Positions 52,306 to 60,813 of a stretch of DNA of 64,000 bases are shown piece after piece. The stretch spans positions 1 through 64,000 of the forward strand of contig NZ_JALPRK010000024.1 of the NCBI RefSeq assembly GCF_023195895.1. The letters are read 5' to 3'. The notes beneath the pieces were generated by a model. It was not told the origin of the DNA, did no database searches, and saw nothing but the letters and a program-made list of their open reading frames with translations. The stretch comes from Paenibacillus mellifer. GTDB taxonomy: Bacteria; Bacillota; Bacilli; Paenibacillales; Paenibacillaceae. Position numbers and translations under genes: made by a program. Every line of letters starts with the position of its first letter. The stretch's first letter is position 1.

Positions 52306-52889
52306 ATTTAGAGACGCAATGGGCGACCCTGCTCTGGATGCTGGCCTCCGGGGGAATCCTGGGCATCGCCTTTGACAGCTATCGTGTCGTCTCGGGACAA
52401 CTCCGGTTTCCCCGCTGGAGCGTCCATGCCCTCGATTTGCTCTATTGGTTGGCTGCTGCCTTGTTCGTGTTCCGCACATTGTACCACAGCAACCACGGGG
52501 AACTTCGGTTCTATGTGTTCTTAGGCCTGTTTCTAGGCATTTGGATTTATTTTTTGTTCCTCAGTGTTATCACGGAACGTTTTGTGTTAATGTTAATGAG
52601 GATAGCTAACAAAATTTATCATTTTATCGTACGAATGATCGAGATTTTCATCATTGCTCCGTTACTATGGCTGGTCAAAGTGATTCGTATTTTGCTCGGA
52701 TTCATTTGGATCGTGCTGCTGTTCCTGGGCCGGGTGACCTTACTGCCGATTTGGAAGTTGTCTGTATGGGTATTAAGACCTATATGGACGAGGCTTCGAA
52801 TTCCGCAAGGATGGGACAAGGTTCGGCGCTGGGCGGCGATGTGGCGGGAGCGCGCAGTGCGTTTATTACGCTGGTTCAACAAGGAATAA
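52302..52889 (+). CDS. yabQ: Spore cortex biosynthesis protein YabQ
   Basis: Membrane protein required for spore cortex formation. 195 residues with about four to five hydrophobic segments (ATLLWMLASGGILGIAF, VFLGLFLGIWIYFLFL, ILLGFIWIVLLFLG) and a basic C-terminus (WRERAVRLLRWFNKE). Translationally coupled to yabP and followed by divIC. Confidence 0.92.
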   Translation: MNLETQWATLLWMLASGGILGIAFDSYRVVSGQLRFPRWSVHALDLLYWLAAALFVFRTLYHSNHGELRFYVFLGLFLGIWIYFLFLSVITERFVLMLMRIANKIYHFIVRMIEIFIIAPLLWLVKVIRILLGFIWIVLLFLGRVTLLPIWKLSVWVLRPIWTRLRIPQGWDKVRRWAAMWRERAVRLLRWFNKE

Positions 52890-52906
52890 TGCTGGGAGGT
52901 GCCCTG

Positions 52907-53263
52907 ATGCGCGAAGTGTCTACGAATCCGAATACATCGAACCCAAGTCAGTCCTCCGGAAACGGATCTGCTTTCGCGAAGCGCAGGCTGCGGCTCTGGA
53001 TGGGATTCATGGTCCTGTTCTTAGGCTGGGCCGGGTACACGTTTATTTCCCAAGCTGGGGACATCGGCGGCAAATCACAGCAGTTAGCGGAACGGCAAGC
53101 CGCCAAGGCAACCAGTGAGCAGAACTTGAACCAGCTCAAATATGAAATTAACCGACTGAACGACCCCGAGTACATCGGACAAATTGCCATGAAGAAGTAT
53201 GGTCTATACAAACCGGGCGAAATCCCGGTCCGGGTATCCGAGTCTGAAGCCGGAAATGACTGA
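52907..53263 (+). CDS. divIC: Cell-division protein DivIC (FtsB/DivIC family)
   Basis: Septum protein that joins DivIB and FtsL. 118 residues from ATG 52907 with GGGAGGTG upstream; an in-frame ATG at 52889 overlapping the yabQ stop is an alternative. Short cytoplasmic Asn/Ser-rich N-terminus, one transmembrane segment (LWMGFMVLFLGWAGYTFI, about 28-46), then a coiled coil (QQLAERQAAKATSEQNLNQL) and the family end motif IAMKKYGLYKPGEIPV. Confidence 0.94.
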   Translation: MREVSTNPNTSNPSQSSGNGSAFAKRRLRLWMGFMVLFLGWAGYTFISQAGDIGGKSQQLAERQAAKATSEQNLNQLKYEINRLNDPEYIGQIAMKKYGLYKPGEIPVRVSESEAGND

Positions 53264-53293
53264 CCCCATGCGGGTTGACGGGACATCCGTCTG

Positions 53294-53322
53294 TTGACCT
53301 TGTATCCGTCATTCGGTATAAT
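53294..53322 (+). promoter_or_regulatory. Sigma-A promoter of yabR
   Basis: TTGACC (53294-53299), 17-bp spacer, TATAAT (53317-53322), 65 bp before yabR. Confidence 0.75.
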
Positions 53323-53387
53323 CAAATCACCGCAGTCATGATTTCGAGGCCTGGCTGTATATTTTTAAGGGAGGATCATTTTATTTT

Positions 53388-53864
53388 ATGGCAATTGAAG
53401 TGGGCACCAAGTTAGAAGGAAAAGTGACAGGCATCACGCATTTCGGAGCATTTGTGGATCTGTCAGGAGGTGTCACGGGTCTCGTTCACATTTCGGAGAT
53501 CGCCGACAATTACGTGAAAGACGTCAACGATCATCTGAAGATTGGCGATACGGTTACCGTCAAGGTAATTAACGTCGATAAGGACGGCAAGATCGGACTT
53601 TCCATCAAGCAGGCTGTTGACAAACCGGCCGAAGCCAGACCGCCTCGCGCACCGAGACCGGACCGGCCAAGCGGAAGAGACGGAGACCGTCCGGGCGGCG
53701 GATTTAACCGAGACCGGGGAGGACGTTCTTTCAAGCCCCCAGCCAACAAAGCTTCTTTCGAAGACAAAGTATCTCGTTTCCTGAAGGATAGCGAGGAGCG
53801 CATTTCTTCGCTCAAGAAGAATACGGAAGGCAAACGCGGAGGACGCGGAGCCAAACGGATGTAA
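53388..53864 (+). CDS. yabR: S1-domain RNA-binding protein YabR
   Basis: 158 residues. N-terminal S1 domain (about 1-75: GTKLEGKVTGITHFGAFVDL, GLVHISEIADNYVKDVNDHL, KIGLSIKQA). Then a Pro/Arg/Gly-rich linker (PRAPRPDRPSGRDGDRPGGG) and a C-terminal helix ending in basic residues (KRGGRGAKRM). Related to general stress protein GSP13 and polynucleotide phosphorylase S1 domains. After divIC as in B. subtilis, under its own promoter. Confidence 0.93.
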   Translation: MAIEVGTKLEGKVTGITHFGAFVDLSGGVTGLVHISEIADNYVKDVNDHLKIGDTVTVKVINVDKDGKIGLSIKQAVDKPAEARPPRAPRPDRPSGRDGDRPGGGFNRDRGGRSFKPPANKASFEDKVSRFLKDSEERISSLKKNTEGKRGGRGAKRM

Positions 53865-53889
53865 TCCCTGAAAATGAATAATCAAACCC

Positions 53890-53924
53890 ACCGTAGGCGA
53901 TTCGATCGCCTGCGGTTTTTTGTT
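53890..53924 (+). terminator. Terminator after yabR
   Basis: ACCGTAGGCGAT / ATCGCCTGCGGT with a TCG loop and a T-run. Confidence 0.88.
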
Positions 53925-53929
53925 TTGCG

Positions 53930-54008
53930 GAGTAACGGATGGCCCGGCTGTATTCAAGATTCGATGTCGAATTCACTTCTGGGTCCGCTTCGTGAACAAA
54001 AGATGACT
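53930..54008 (-). repeat. Truncated, inverted copy 4 of the MITE-like element
   Basis: The reverse complement reads AGTCATCTTTTGTTCACGAAG, then GTGAATTCGACATCGAATCT and CAGCCGGGCCATCCGTTACTC in order, matching the left half of copy 2 at 15103-15183. The right half and right terminal repeat are missing. Lies where B. subtilis has two tRNA genes. Confidence 0.75.
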
Positions 54009-54209
54009 ATCTGAATCTCCTCTAAAGCATCTTTTGTCGCCTCCGGGCTTTTTGCCGACAGGTTCTTACGGTTTTTTACGAGGAGCGCCCCCGAACGGCC
54101 GTCTTTCGCTAACCCTGCCTGTGATCTCCGATACGAACATAGAAACCCCTAACGAGGCCCATCGCTATGAGGCGCATGCATTCGCGCGGTGTCGGCGCCC
54201 CCTCTCAAT

Positions 54210-54276
54210 TTGTCGGAAATTTCTTTGGCCTCTGCTCCGGTATCTGACAAACTTTCACGTTCTAGCCTCCTATAAT
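54210..54276 (+). promoter_or_regulatory. spoIIE promoter, 21-bp spacer, with Spo0A-like boxes
   Basis: CTGACA (54244-54249), 21-bp spacer, TATAAT (54271-54276). This over-long spacing is the same feature as in the Spo0A-activated B. subtilis spoIIE promoter. TTGTCGGAAA (54210-54219) is one base off a Spo0A box, and TGACAAA overlapping the -35 is another near match. The DNA between copy 4 and here (54009-54209) shows no gene. Confidence 0.65.
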
Positions 54277-54314
54277 GGGACATACCTTATTAATTTGGAA
54301 AAGGCGGTGCCAGG

Positions 54315-56822
54315 ATGTTGAACAAGTGGAATGTCACCCTGTTTCCAGGGATGAGAAAGGCGAAGGCATGGGACAAGGGATCGTTGAGGAGCCTATTGCT
54401 GGACCAGCCGGTCATTCGACGGGCCGGACGGCTGTTCGCAGTCAACAAGTGGAACGTACTGCTCCTCGCGATGAGCTTCTTGCTGGGGCGTGCGACGATA
54501 TTGGACGAGCTGGCTCCCTTTGCCGTCGCGTTCTTTGCCGTAATCCTGTTTATGCGGCGGGACATCGCCTGGATCGCAGGCGCAGCGATGGTCGGAGGGG
54601 CACTGCTGACGCCGGATACGCATCTCCATGCCGTGGAAATCGCGGTGGAGCTGCTGATCTTCTACCTGTTGCAAAAGGGCTTGGAGACGTTTGAACGGGC
54701 GGATCTCTCCTATGCTCCGATTATGGTGTTCACGAGCACCTTCTTCGTTGGTATGTTCGGGGCGGTGATCGGACCTTCGCTGACCTGGTACGCGCTGGCG
54801 ATGACCGTAATGGACGCGCTGCTGAGCTTTGTTCTGACGCTCGTATTTATCCAGGCGGTCCCGGTGTTTACGTACCGGAAGAAGCAATATCAGCTTCGCG
54901 GCGAAGAAATTTTATGCCTGGTCATCCTGCTGGCCTCGGTCATGACCGGAACGGTCGGGTGGGAGATTCAAGGGTTATCGGCCGAGCACGTGTTGTCGAG
55001 ATACTTGATCCTGTTGTTCGCTTTGGCAGGCGGTGCGCCTCTGGGGGCTTCGGTCGGCGTGATAACCGGACTGATTCTCAGCCTGGCGGACACGTCGGCT
55101 CTCTACCAGATGAGCTTACTGGCCTTCTCCGGGATGCTCGCCGGAATGCTGCGGGAAGGGCGCAAATGGGCCGTTGGGTTCGGGATGCTGCTGGGCTCGT
55201 CCATTTTGTCTATCTACATCGCCGGTCCGGCGGACGTGATGTCCTCCACTTGGGAGAGCTGCGCTGCAGTTCTGCTCTTTCTGTTGACTCCCAAAAAAAC
55301 GGTCCAAGTCATCGCCAAATACGTACCTGGCACGCAGGAGCATGTCAAAACGCAACATGAATACGCCAAACGGGTGCGTGACATTACGGCCGGTCGGGTG
55401 GCGCAGTTCTCCCAAGTCTTCAAGCAGCTGGCGCGAAGCTTCGGACAGGTATCCAGCACCGGGGAAATCGCCAAGCGAGGCGAGGAAATCGACCATTTTA
55501 TGAACGCAGTAACCGAAGGAGCTTGCGCAACCTGCTTCCGTAAGAATACGTGCTGGGACGGACGGTTCTATCAGACTTATAAGCTGATGACGGAGATGAT
55601 GACGGCGATCGAGGAGAAGCCGGACATCACGGTTAAAGAGTTCCCTGCAAGATGGGGCAAGTTATGCTCGAAAACCGACCAGGTGCTGGACATTATGAAA
55701 CACGAATACGATCTGTATCAACATGATATGCATTGGAAACGGCAAATCTACGACAGCCGCCAACTGGTGGCGGAACAGCTCTCGGGTGTCTCACAGGTCA
55801 TGGAGGACCTGGCTCGCGAAATTCAGCGCGAAGGACAAGCCATGTACAAGCAGGAGGAACAAATCCGCGAGGCATTGGAGAAAATGGGCCTGTCCATCCA
55901 TAGCATCGACATCGTTAATTTGGATCACGGCAACGTGGAGATTGAAATCGTACACGCGTATACCCGTGGTTTCGATGAATGCCGGAAGATTATCGCTCCG
56001 CTTCTGTCGGATATTTTGGGCGAGCATATCGCCGTCATGAACGATACGCTGCATGGAGGCAAAGAAGGCTTGTCAACCGTCACCTTCGGCTCCGCCAAGG
56101 CGTTCGAAATCACGACGGGGGTGGCCGGCACCGCCAAAGGTGGGGACATGCTCTCGGGCGACAGCTTTAGCGCTAAGGAACTCGGCAACGGCACGTTTGC
56201 CGTGGCGATCAGCGACGGCATGGGCAACGGGGAACGTGCGCGGTTGGAGAGCAGTACAGCGCTGAACATCCTTGAGCAACTGCTGCAATCCGGCATGGAG
56301 GAGACGCTGGCGATCAAATCAGTGAACTCAATTCTAATGTTGCGCTCGCCGGATGAGGTGTACGCGACGGTTGATATGGCGCTGATCGATCAGTATACAG
56401 CACGGACGACATTTATGAAGATCGGCTCGTCACCCAGCTTTATCAAGCGAGGCCAGGAGGTGATTCCTGTTACGGCCAGCAATTTGCCGATTGGCATCAT
56501 TCAGGATATCGAGGTCGATCTGGTATCCGTCCAGCTGTACCCGGGGGATACGCTCATCATGATGACCGACGGCATTTACGATGCGCCGGGACCGGCGGTC
56601 AACAAGGAGCTGTGGATTAAGCGGCTGATCCAGGAAATCCAGGCGGAAGAGCCGCAAGAAATCGCGGATTGCCTGCTCGAGTCGGTGATCCGGTATCAGA
56701 AGAACGTTATCCACGATGATATGACTGTGGTCGTCGCCAACGTTGATCATCTTCGTCCCGAGTGGTCCACGCTGCACATCCCCGGCATCAGCCGCCTGGA
56801 GCGACCGCGAACGGTGAGTTAG
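54315..56822 (+). CDS. spoIIE: Stage II sporulation protein E (SpoIIAA-P phosphatase)
   Basis: Dephosphorylates SpoIIAA to release sigma-F in the forespore, and helps shift FtsZ to the pole. 835 residues from ATG 54315 with AAAGGCGGTG upstream. About ten N-terminal transmembrane segments (residues 45-330), a central FtsZ-binding/oligomerisation region with a Cys-rich patch (ACATCFRKNTCWDG), and a C-terminal PP2C-type phosphatase domain (about 600-820) with GDSFSAKELGNGTFAVAISD, GMGNGERA and MMTDGIYDAPG. Confidence 0.97.
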   Translation: MLNKWNVTLFPGMRKAKAWDKGSLRSLLLDQPVIRRAGRLFAVNKWNVLLLAMSFLLGRATILDELAPFAVAFFAVILFMRRDIAWIAGAAMVGGALLTPDTHLHAVEIAVELLIFYLLQKGLETFERADLSYAPIMVFTSTFFVGMFGAVIGPSLTWYALAMTVMDALLSFVLTLVFIQAVPVFTYRKKQYQLRGEEILCLVILLASVMTGTVGWEIQGLSAEHVLSRYLILLFALAGGAPLGASVGVITGLILSLADTSALYQMSLLAFSGMLAGMLREGRKWAVGFGMLLGSSILSIYIAGPADVMSSTWESCAAVLLFLLTPKKTVQVIAKYVPGTQEHVKTQHEYAKRVRDITAGRVAQFSQVFKQLARSFGQVSSTGEIAKRGEEIDHFMNAVTEGACATCFRKNTCWDGRFYQTYKLMTEMMTAIEEKPDITVKEFPARWGKLCSKTDQVLDIMKHEYDLYQHDMHWKRQIYDSRQLVAEQLSGVSQVMEDLAREIQREGQAMYKQEEQIREALEKMGLSIHSIDIVNLDHGNVEIEIVHAYTRGFDECRKIIAPLLSDILGEHIAVMNDTLHGGKEGLSTVTFGSAKAFEITTGVAGTAKGGDMLSGDSFSAKELGNGTFAVAISDGMGNGERARLESSTALNILEQLLQSGMEETLAIKSVNSILMLRSPDEVYATVDMALIDQYTARTTFMKIGSSPSFIKRGQEVIPVTASNLPIGIIQDIEVDLVSVQLYPGDTLIMMTDGIYDAPGPAVNKELWIKRLIQEIQAEEPQEIADCLLESVIRYQKNVIHDDMTVVVANVDHLRPEWSTLHIPGISRLERPRTVS

Positions 56823-56828
56823 TAGAGA

Positions 56829-56859
56829 GCTTGAGGTGAGAACCTCAGGTTCTTTTTTT
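56829..56859 (+). terminator. Terminator after spoIIE
   Basis: CTTGAGGT / ACCTCAGG hairpin with a GAGA loop, followed by TTCTTTTTTT. Confidence 0.7.
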
Positions 56860-56976
56860 GCCCGGAATAGCGGAATACTAGCTAGTATCAGCCCCAAACT
56901 GGTTTGAACTCGATCCTCTCTGGAAATGATAGATACGAGAATGTTGAACTCTATCTATTGAAGGGTGGGTATCGGG

Positions 56977-57720
56977 ATGAAACAGATCATGTTGATAACG
57001 GACGGATGCTCCAATGTTGGGGAGAGCCCGGTCATGGCTGCGGCGCTGGCGAGACAGGAAGGGATCACCGTGAATGTGGTGGGAATCGTCGATTACGGTA
57101 CGATTGGAGAACTGGGGAGTTTGGAAATCTCTGAAATCGCCAAAGCCGGCGGCGGCATGAGCCGAATTGCCGGAACCGAGAATTTGGCGCAAACGATGCA
57201 GATGCTGACGCGAAAAACAGTCGTGCAGACGATTCAGCAGGCGGTTCATAAGGAGATTCGACAGATTCTTGGCGATCAGAAGGTCGGCGACTTGCCGCCG
57301 GAAACGCGTTCGCAGGTCGTGGAGGTGATCGACGAGCTGAGCGAGAACAGTCCGCTGCAAGTGGCGCTTCTGATCGACGCCAGCGCCAGCATGAAGCCGA
57401 AGCTTCGGGCCGTAGAAGAAGCGATCCGGGACATGATGCTGAGCCTGGGCTCGAGAAAAGGGGAGAGTAAGCTGGCCGTCTTCCATTTTCCCGGCTCGCA
57501 CAGCGGAGAGGATGCCGTCCTGGACGTGGACTGGACCGGAGATTTGGGGTCGGCACGCTCCATCTTTCAACGCCTCGTCATGAGAGGGGCAACGCCAACA
57601 GGACCGGCGCTCTTGAAGGTGATGGATTTCATGCGATATGGTACACTGAATGAACATGGTAAGTCTTGGCGTGAGAAGACGGAGGGACAAGATGGAATCC
57701 TCGGCGACTACGTCGTCTAA
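56977..57720 (+). CDS. yabS: VWA-domain protein YabS
   Basis: 247 residues from ATG 56977, with AAGGGTGGG upstream. Two von Willebrand A-like halves: the N-terminal MLITDGCSNVGESPV and, at about residue 130-245, a domain with the MIDAS-type DASASMKPK. Function unknown, conserved in spore formers between spoIIE and yabT. Its end overlaps the start of the kinase gene by 29 bp, so the two are coupled. Confidence 0.88.
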   Translation: MKQIMLITDGCSNVGESPVMAAALARQEGITVNVVGIVDYGTIGELGSLEISEIAKAGGGMSRIAGTENLAQTMQMLTRKTVVQTIQQAVHKEIRQILGDQKVGDLPPETRSQVVEVIDELSENSPLQVALLIDASASMKPKLRAVEEAIRDMMLSLGSRKGESKLAVFHFPGSHSGEDAVLDVDWTGDLGSARSIFQRLVMRGATPTGPALLKVMDFMRYGTLNEHGKSWREKTEGQDGILGDYVV

Positions 57721-58645
57721 AATCAACTTGCCGCAGGGAACGCGGATTACCGGACGCTGGAATGGGGGACGGTATATCATCCAGCGTTTGCTGGGGCAAG
57801 GGGCTAACGGCGTCGTATTCCTGGTGAAACGGGAGAAGAACGGAAAATTATACGCCCTGAAGCTGGGCTTTGATACGCTCGACATTCAATCGGAGATCAA
57901 TGTGCTTAAGGCGTTGCAGCGTCAAGGACGGCGGCGGGGGGCGGCGGAACGGGATCTCAATTACCTGGTGGAGGTGGACGATTTTACCTTCCAAGGAAGG
58001 GAGATTCCTTTCTACGTTATGCGCTATGTGCAAGGGGAGCCGCTGCGTGCCTTCTTGGCCCGGCGGGGTCCGCGCTGGCTGGACGTGGTTGGTCTCCAGC
58101 TGCTGCAACAGCTCGGACGACTGCACAACTCCGGCTGGGTGTTTGGCGATCTCAAGCCGGAGAATGTACTCGCCGGAGCTTATGGCGAAGTCGAGTTGAT
58201 TGACTTTGGCGGAGTTACCGGTGAGGGGCGCAGCGTGAAGCAGTTCACGGAGTGGTACGACCGCGGCTTCTGGAGTGCCGGAAGCCGGACGGCGGACCCG
58301 GCCTATGACTGGTTTTCTTTTGCGGTCGTCTGCATTCACTTGCTCGCCGAGACGCCGCTGAAGAAAGCGGCTACCCAACTGCCGCAGACCCGCAGCCGTA
58401 GCGATCTTCTCGCCATCGTGGATGGGCACGAGACGCTCGCTCCCTACCGCGATTGGTTGAAGCGAGCGTTGAACGGGGAGTTCCGCGATACGGCGGAGGC
58501 CTGCCGATTGTGGAAAGAGCTGGTGGCGGACCGGTTTGCTCTGCGGCGCCGCTCGCGGCCTGCCACACCGGGCTGGATTGTAGGCGCATTTGCGGTGTCG
58601 GTGACGCTCCTCGTCTGCGCGCTTTACCTGACTTTTAGATTTTAG
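57692..58645 (+). CDS. yabT: Serine/threonine protein kinase YabT
   Basis: Hanks-type kinase; B. subtilis YabT is active in sporulation, is stimulated by DNA and phosphorylates RecA and AbrB-type targets. 317 residues from ATG 57692 (MESSATTSS) with GGAGGGAC upstream. GQGANGVVFLV glycine loop, catalytic Lys in YALKLGF, catalytic loop FGDLKPENV (the usual HRD is FGD) and DFGG. A single C-terminal transmembrane segment (IVGAFAVSVTLLVCALYLTF) would leave the kinase in the cytoplasm. Lacks the PASTA repeats of PrkC. Confidence 0.92.
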   Translation: MESSATTSSKINLPQGTRITGRWNGGRYIIQRLLGQGANGVVFLVKREKNGKLYALKLGFDTLDIQSEINVLKALQRQGRRRGAAERDLNYLVEVDDFTFQGREIPFYVMRYVQGEPLRAFLARRGPRWLDVVGLQLLQQLGRLHNSGWVFGDLKPENVLAGAYGEVELIDFGGVTGEGRSVKQFTEWYDRGFWSAGSRTADPAYDWFSFAVVCIHLLAETPLKKAATQLPQTRSRSDLLAIVDGHETLAPYRDWLKRALNGEFRDTAEACRLWKELVADRFALRRRSRPATPGWIVGAFAVSVTLLVCALYLTFRF

Positions 58646-58662
58646 GGGAGGGGGACGCCCCG

Positions 58663-60102
58663 ATGAAAGAATCCACCCTGCATCGTTTGACGGAGCAGGT
58701 TCGTCGTTTGGGTCGTCAAGAGCAGTTATGGTCGCCCGGGGATGTGATCGTCGTAGCGGTGTCCGGCGGAGTCGACTCGACGGTGCTTCTGCATATAATG
58801 AAGGAAATCGCCGGGGACGAGGCGCTGGGTCTGCAATTGATTTGCGCTCATCTGCATCACGGCTTACGCGGGGACGAGGCTGACCGGGATGCAGAGTTTG
58901 TACGTGAGCTTGCGGGGCGCCTTGGCATTCCTTTTGATCTAGGTCACGCCGATGTCCGTAACTATATGAAGGAAACGGGAAAGAGCCTGGAATTGGCCGC
59001 CCGAGAGAAGCGTTACGAATATCTGCATCAGGTGGCGGAGCGCTGCGGAGCATCGTCCATCGCGCTTGCGCATCATGCCGACGACCAGGCGGAGACGGTG
59101 ATGATGCGGGTGTTGCGGGGGAGCGGCCCTTCCGGGCTGTCCGGAATGAGACCCAAACGCCGAGAAAAAAATGTGGAACTTATCCGTCCCCTCCTTCGTA
59201 TATACAAGACGGATTTGCTCCTGGCGTGCCGTGAGTCGGAACTTCCCTTCGTGGAAGACAGCAGCAATCAGGATAAGGAGTTTACGCGAAATTCGGTTCG
59301 GCTGGATGTGTTGCCTTTTTTGGGGCAATATAATGGTCAGTTGCCGGAATCGCTGAACCGGCTGGCAGAGCTGGCTGCGGCGGAGGACGATTATCTCCAG
59401 CAGGAGGCATCGAAAACGTACGCCGAACTTGTGCGGAAGGAAGACGAAGTTCTTTCGTATGCGGTCCCGCTTTTCACCACTTTACATGTCGCTTTACAAC
59501 GGAGGTTGATTAAACTAATATTAAATTATCTGCCTTTAAGCACGGAGGAGCGCGATTTTGTCAAGGTTGAGGCGATCCGTCAAGGGACGATTCAGGATCG
59601 GCCCACGACATGGAGCTTGGATCTTGGCGGCGGTGTCAAGTGCATTCGAGAGTATGACCTGATTCGCTTTATCCCCCCGGCTGTAGAAAGTCGGATTCCT
59701 CATCATACATATTTGGTGGAACAATTTCCGGCGGAAGTGCCGATCGAGGGCATGGACCAAAGCTTGCGAATGACACAGTTGGGTGCCGGATGGGACAGCG
59801 TTCTCGCAAAGGCAGAAGGTAATAACGAAGCGATATTTGATGCGGATGAGCTGGTCTATCCGCTTACCGTGCGTTCTCGGATTCCCGGAGACGCCATGAA
59901 AGTTATGGGATTAAACGGCAGCAAAAAGGTAAAAGATATTTTCATCGATGCGAAAATACCTCCATCCCTACGCTCCCGCATCCCGATTATAACGGATGCC
60001 GCAGGCCGGATCCTATGGATTCCTGGCGTTCGCCGTTCCGCGGTCGCCGCAGTGAACCCGCGTACGACTTCTGTCGTGCATATGGTCCTGATCCCTCGCT
60101 GA
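58663..60102 (+). CDS. tilS: tRNA(Ile)-lysidine synthase
   Basis: Converts C34 of the CAU-anticodon tRNA-Ile to lysidine, so it reads AUA. 479 residues. PP-loop VAVSGGVDSTVLLH at about 30-43, HHGLRGDEADRDAEFV, and ALAHHADDQAETVMMRVLRG. The C-terminal TilS domain is present (PGDAMKVMGLNGSKKVKDIF). Between yabT and hpt as in B. subtilis. Confidence 0.96.
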   Translation: MKESTLHRLTEQVRRLGRQEQLWSPGDVIVVAVSGGVDSTVLLHIMKEIAGDEALGLQLICAHLHHGLRGDEADRDAEFVRELAGRLGIPFDLGHADVRNYMKETGKSLELAAREKRYEYLHQVAERCGASSIALAHHADDQAETVMMRVLRGSGPSGLSGMRPKRREKNVELIRPLLRIYKTDLLLACRESELPFVEDSSNQDKEFTRNSVRLDVLPFLGQYNGQLPESLNRLAELAAAEDDYLQQEASKTYAELVRKEDEVLSYAVPLFTTLHVALQRRLIKLILNYLPLSTEERDFVKVEAIRQGTIQDRPTTWSLDLGGGVKCIREYDLIRFIPPAVESRIPHHTYLVEQFPAEVPIEGMDQSLRMTQLGAGWDSVLAKAEGNNEAIFDADELVYPLTVRSRIPGDAMKVMGLNGSKKVKDIFIDAKIPPSLRSRIPIITDAAGRILWIPGVRRSAVAAVNPRTTSVVHMVLIPR

Positions 60103-60173
60103 GAGGTCTGTACGCCCCTTGAGGATTAGCGAAAGACTGGCATTCATAGTATAACGTAGGAGGTTCACTCATT

Positions 60174-60713
60174 TTGCTAAACGATATCCAGGAAATTCTG
60201 ATTACGCGGGAACAAATTCAAGACAAGGTCGTTGAACTGGGCAAGCAATTAAGCGCAGAATACGAAGGCCGCAATCCGCTCGTGATTTGTATCCTGAAAG
60301 GCGCATTTATCTTCATGGCGGACCTGGTTAAGGAAATTACCGTACCAATCGAGCTTGATTTCATGGCTGTCTCCAGTTATGGGGCGGGCACTCGCTCCTC
60401 CGGGGAAGTCAAGATCATCAAGGATTTGGATACTTCGGTAGAAGGCCGAGATATCCTGATCGTGGAGGACATTATCGACAGCGGGCTGACGCTCAGCTAT
60501 TTAATCGACGTTCTTGAGCGGCGCAAGGTTAAATCCGTTAAGATCGTCACGCTGTTCGACAAACCCGCACGGCGTACGGTGAAATTGGAAGCGGACCTAT
60601 CGGGATTCGTTTTACCAGACGCTTTCGTTGTTGGATACGGGCTGGATTATGCCGAGAAATACCGTAACCTCCCATTCATCGGAGTATTGAAGCCGGAGAT
60701 TTACACCAGTTGA
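60174..60713 (+). CDS. hpt: Hypoxanthine phosphoribosyltransferase
   Basis: Salvages hypoxanthine and guanine with PRPP. 179 residues from TTG 60174, with TAGGAGG upstream. PRPP motif [17 protein letters not shown], the flexible loop region [18 protein letters not shown], and [17 protein letters not shown]. Between tilS and ftsH as in B. subtilis, where Hpt also interacts with TilS. Confidence 0.97.
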   Translation: MLNDIQEILITREQIQDKVVELGKQLSAEYEGRNPLVICILKGAFIFMADLVKEITVPIELDFMAVSSYGAGTRSSGEVKIIKDLDTSVEGRDILIVEDIIDSGLTLSYLIDVLERRKVKSVKIVTLFDKPARRTVKLEADLSGFVLPDAFVVGYGLDYAEKYRNLPFIGVLKPEIYTS

Positions 60714-60813
60714 TTTCGTCGTCCGCATGGATGAAGGACCACCCTTGCCGGAATTTTGAAATGGCGAGATTGGCTATGGTAAAATAACTTAAGGTCTTGA
60801 GAGGAGGTTGGGG

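Noticed and set aside
53930-54314. tRNA genes between yabR and spoIIE
   Set aside because: No cloverleaf, no GGTTCGAATCC-like T-arm and no CCA end found; a repeat fragment and a promoter occupy the space.
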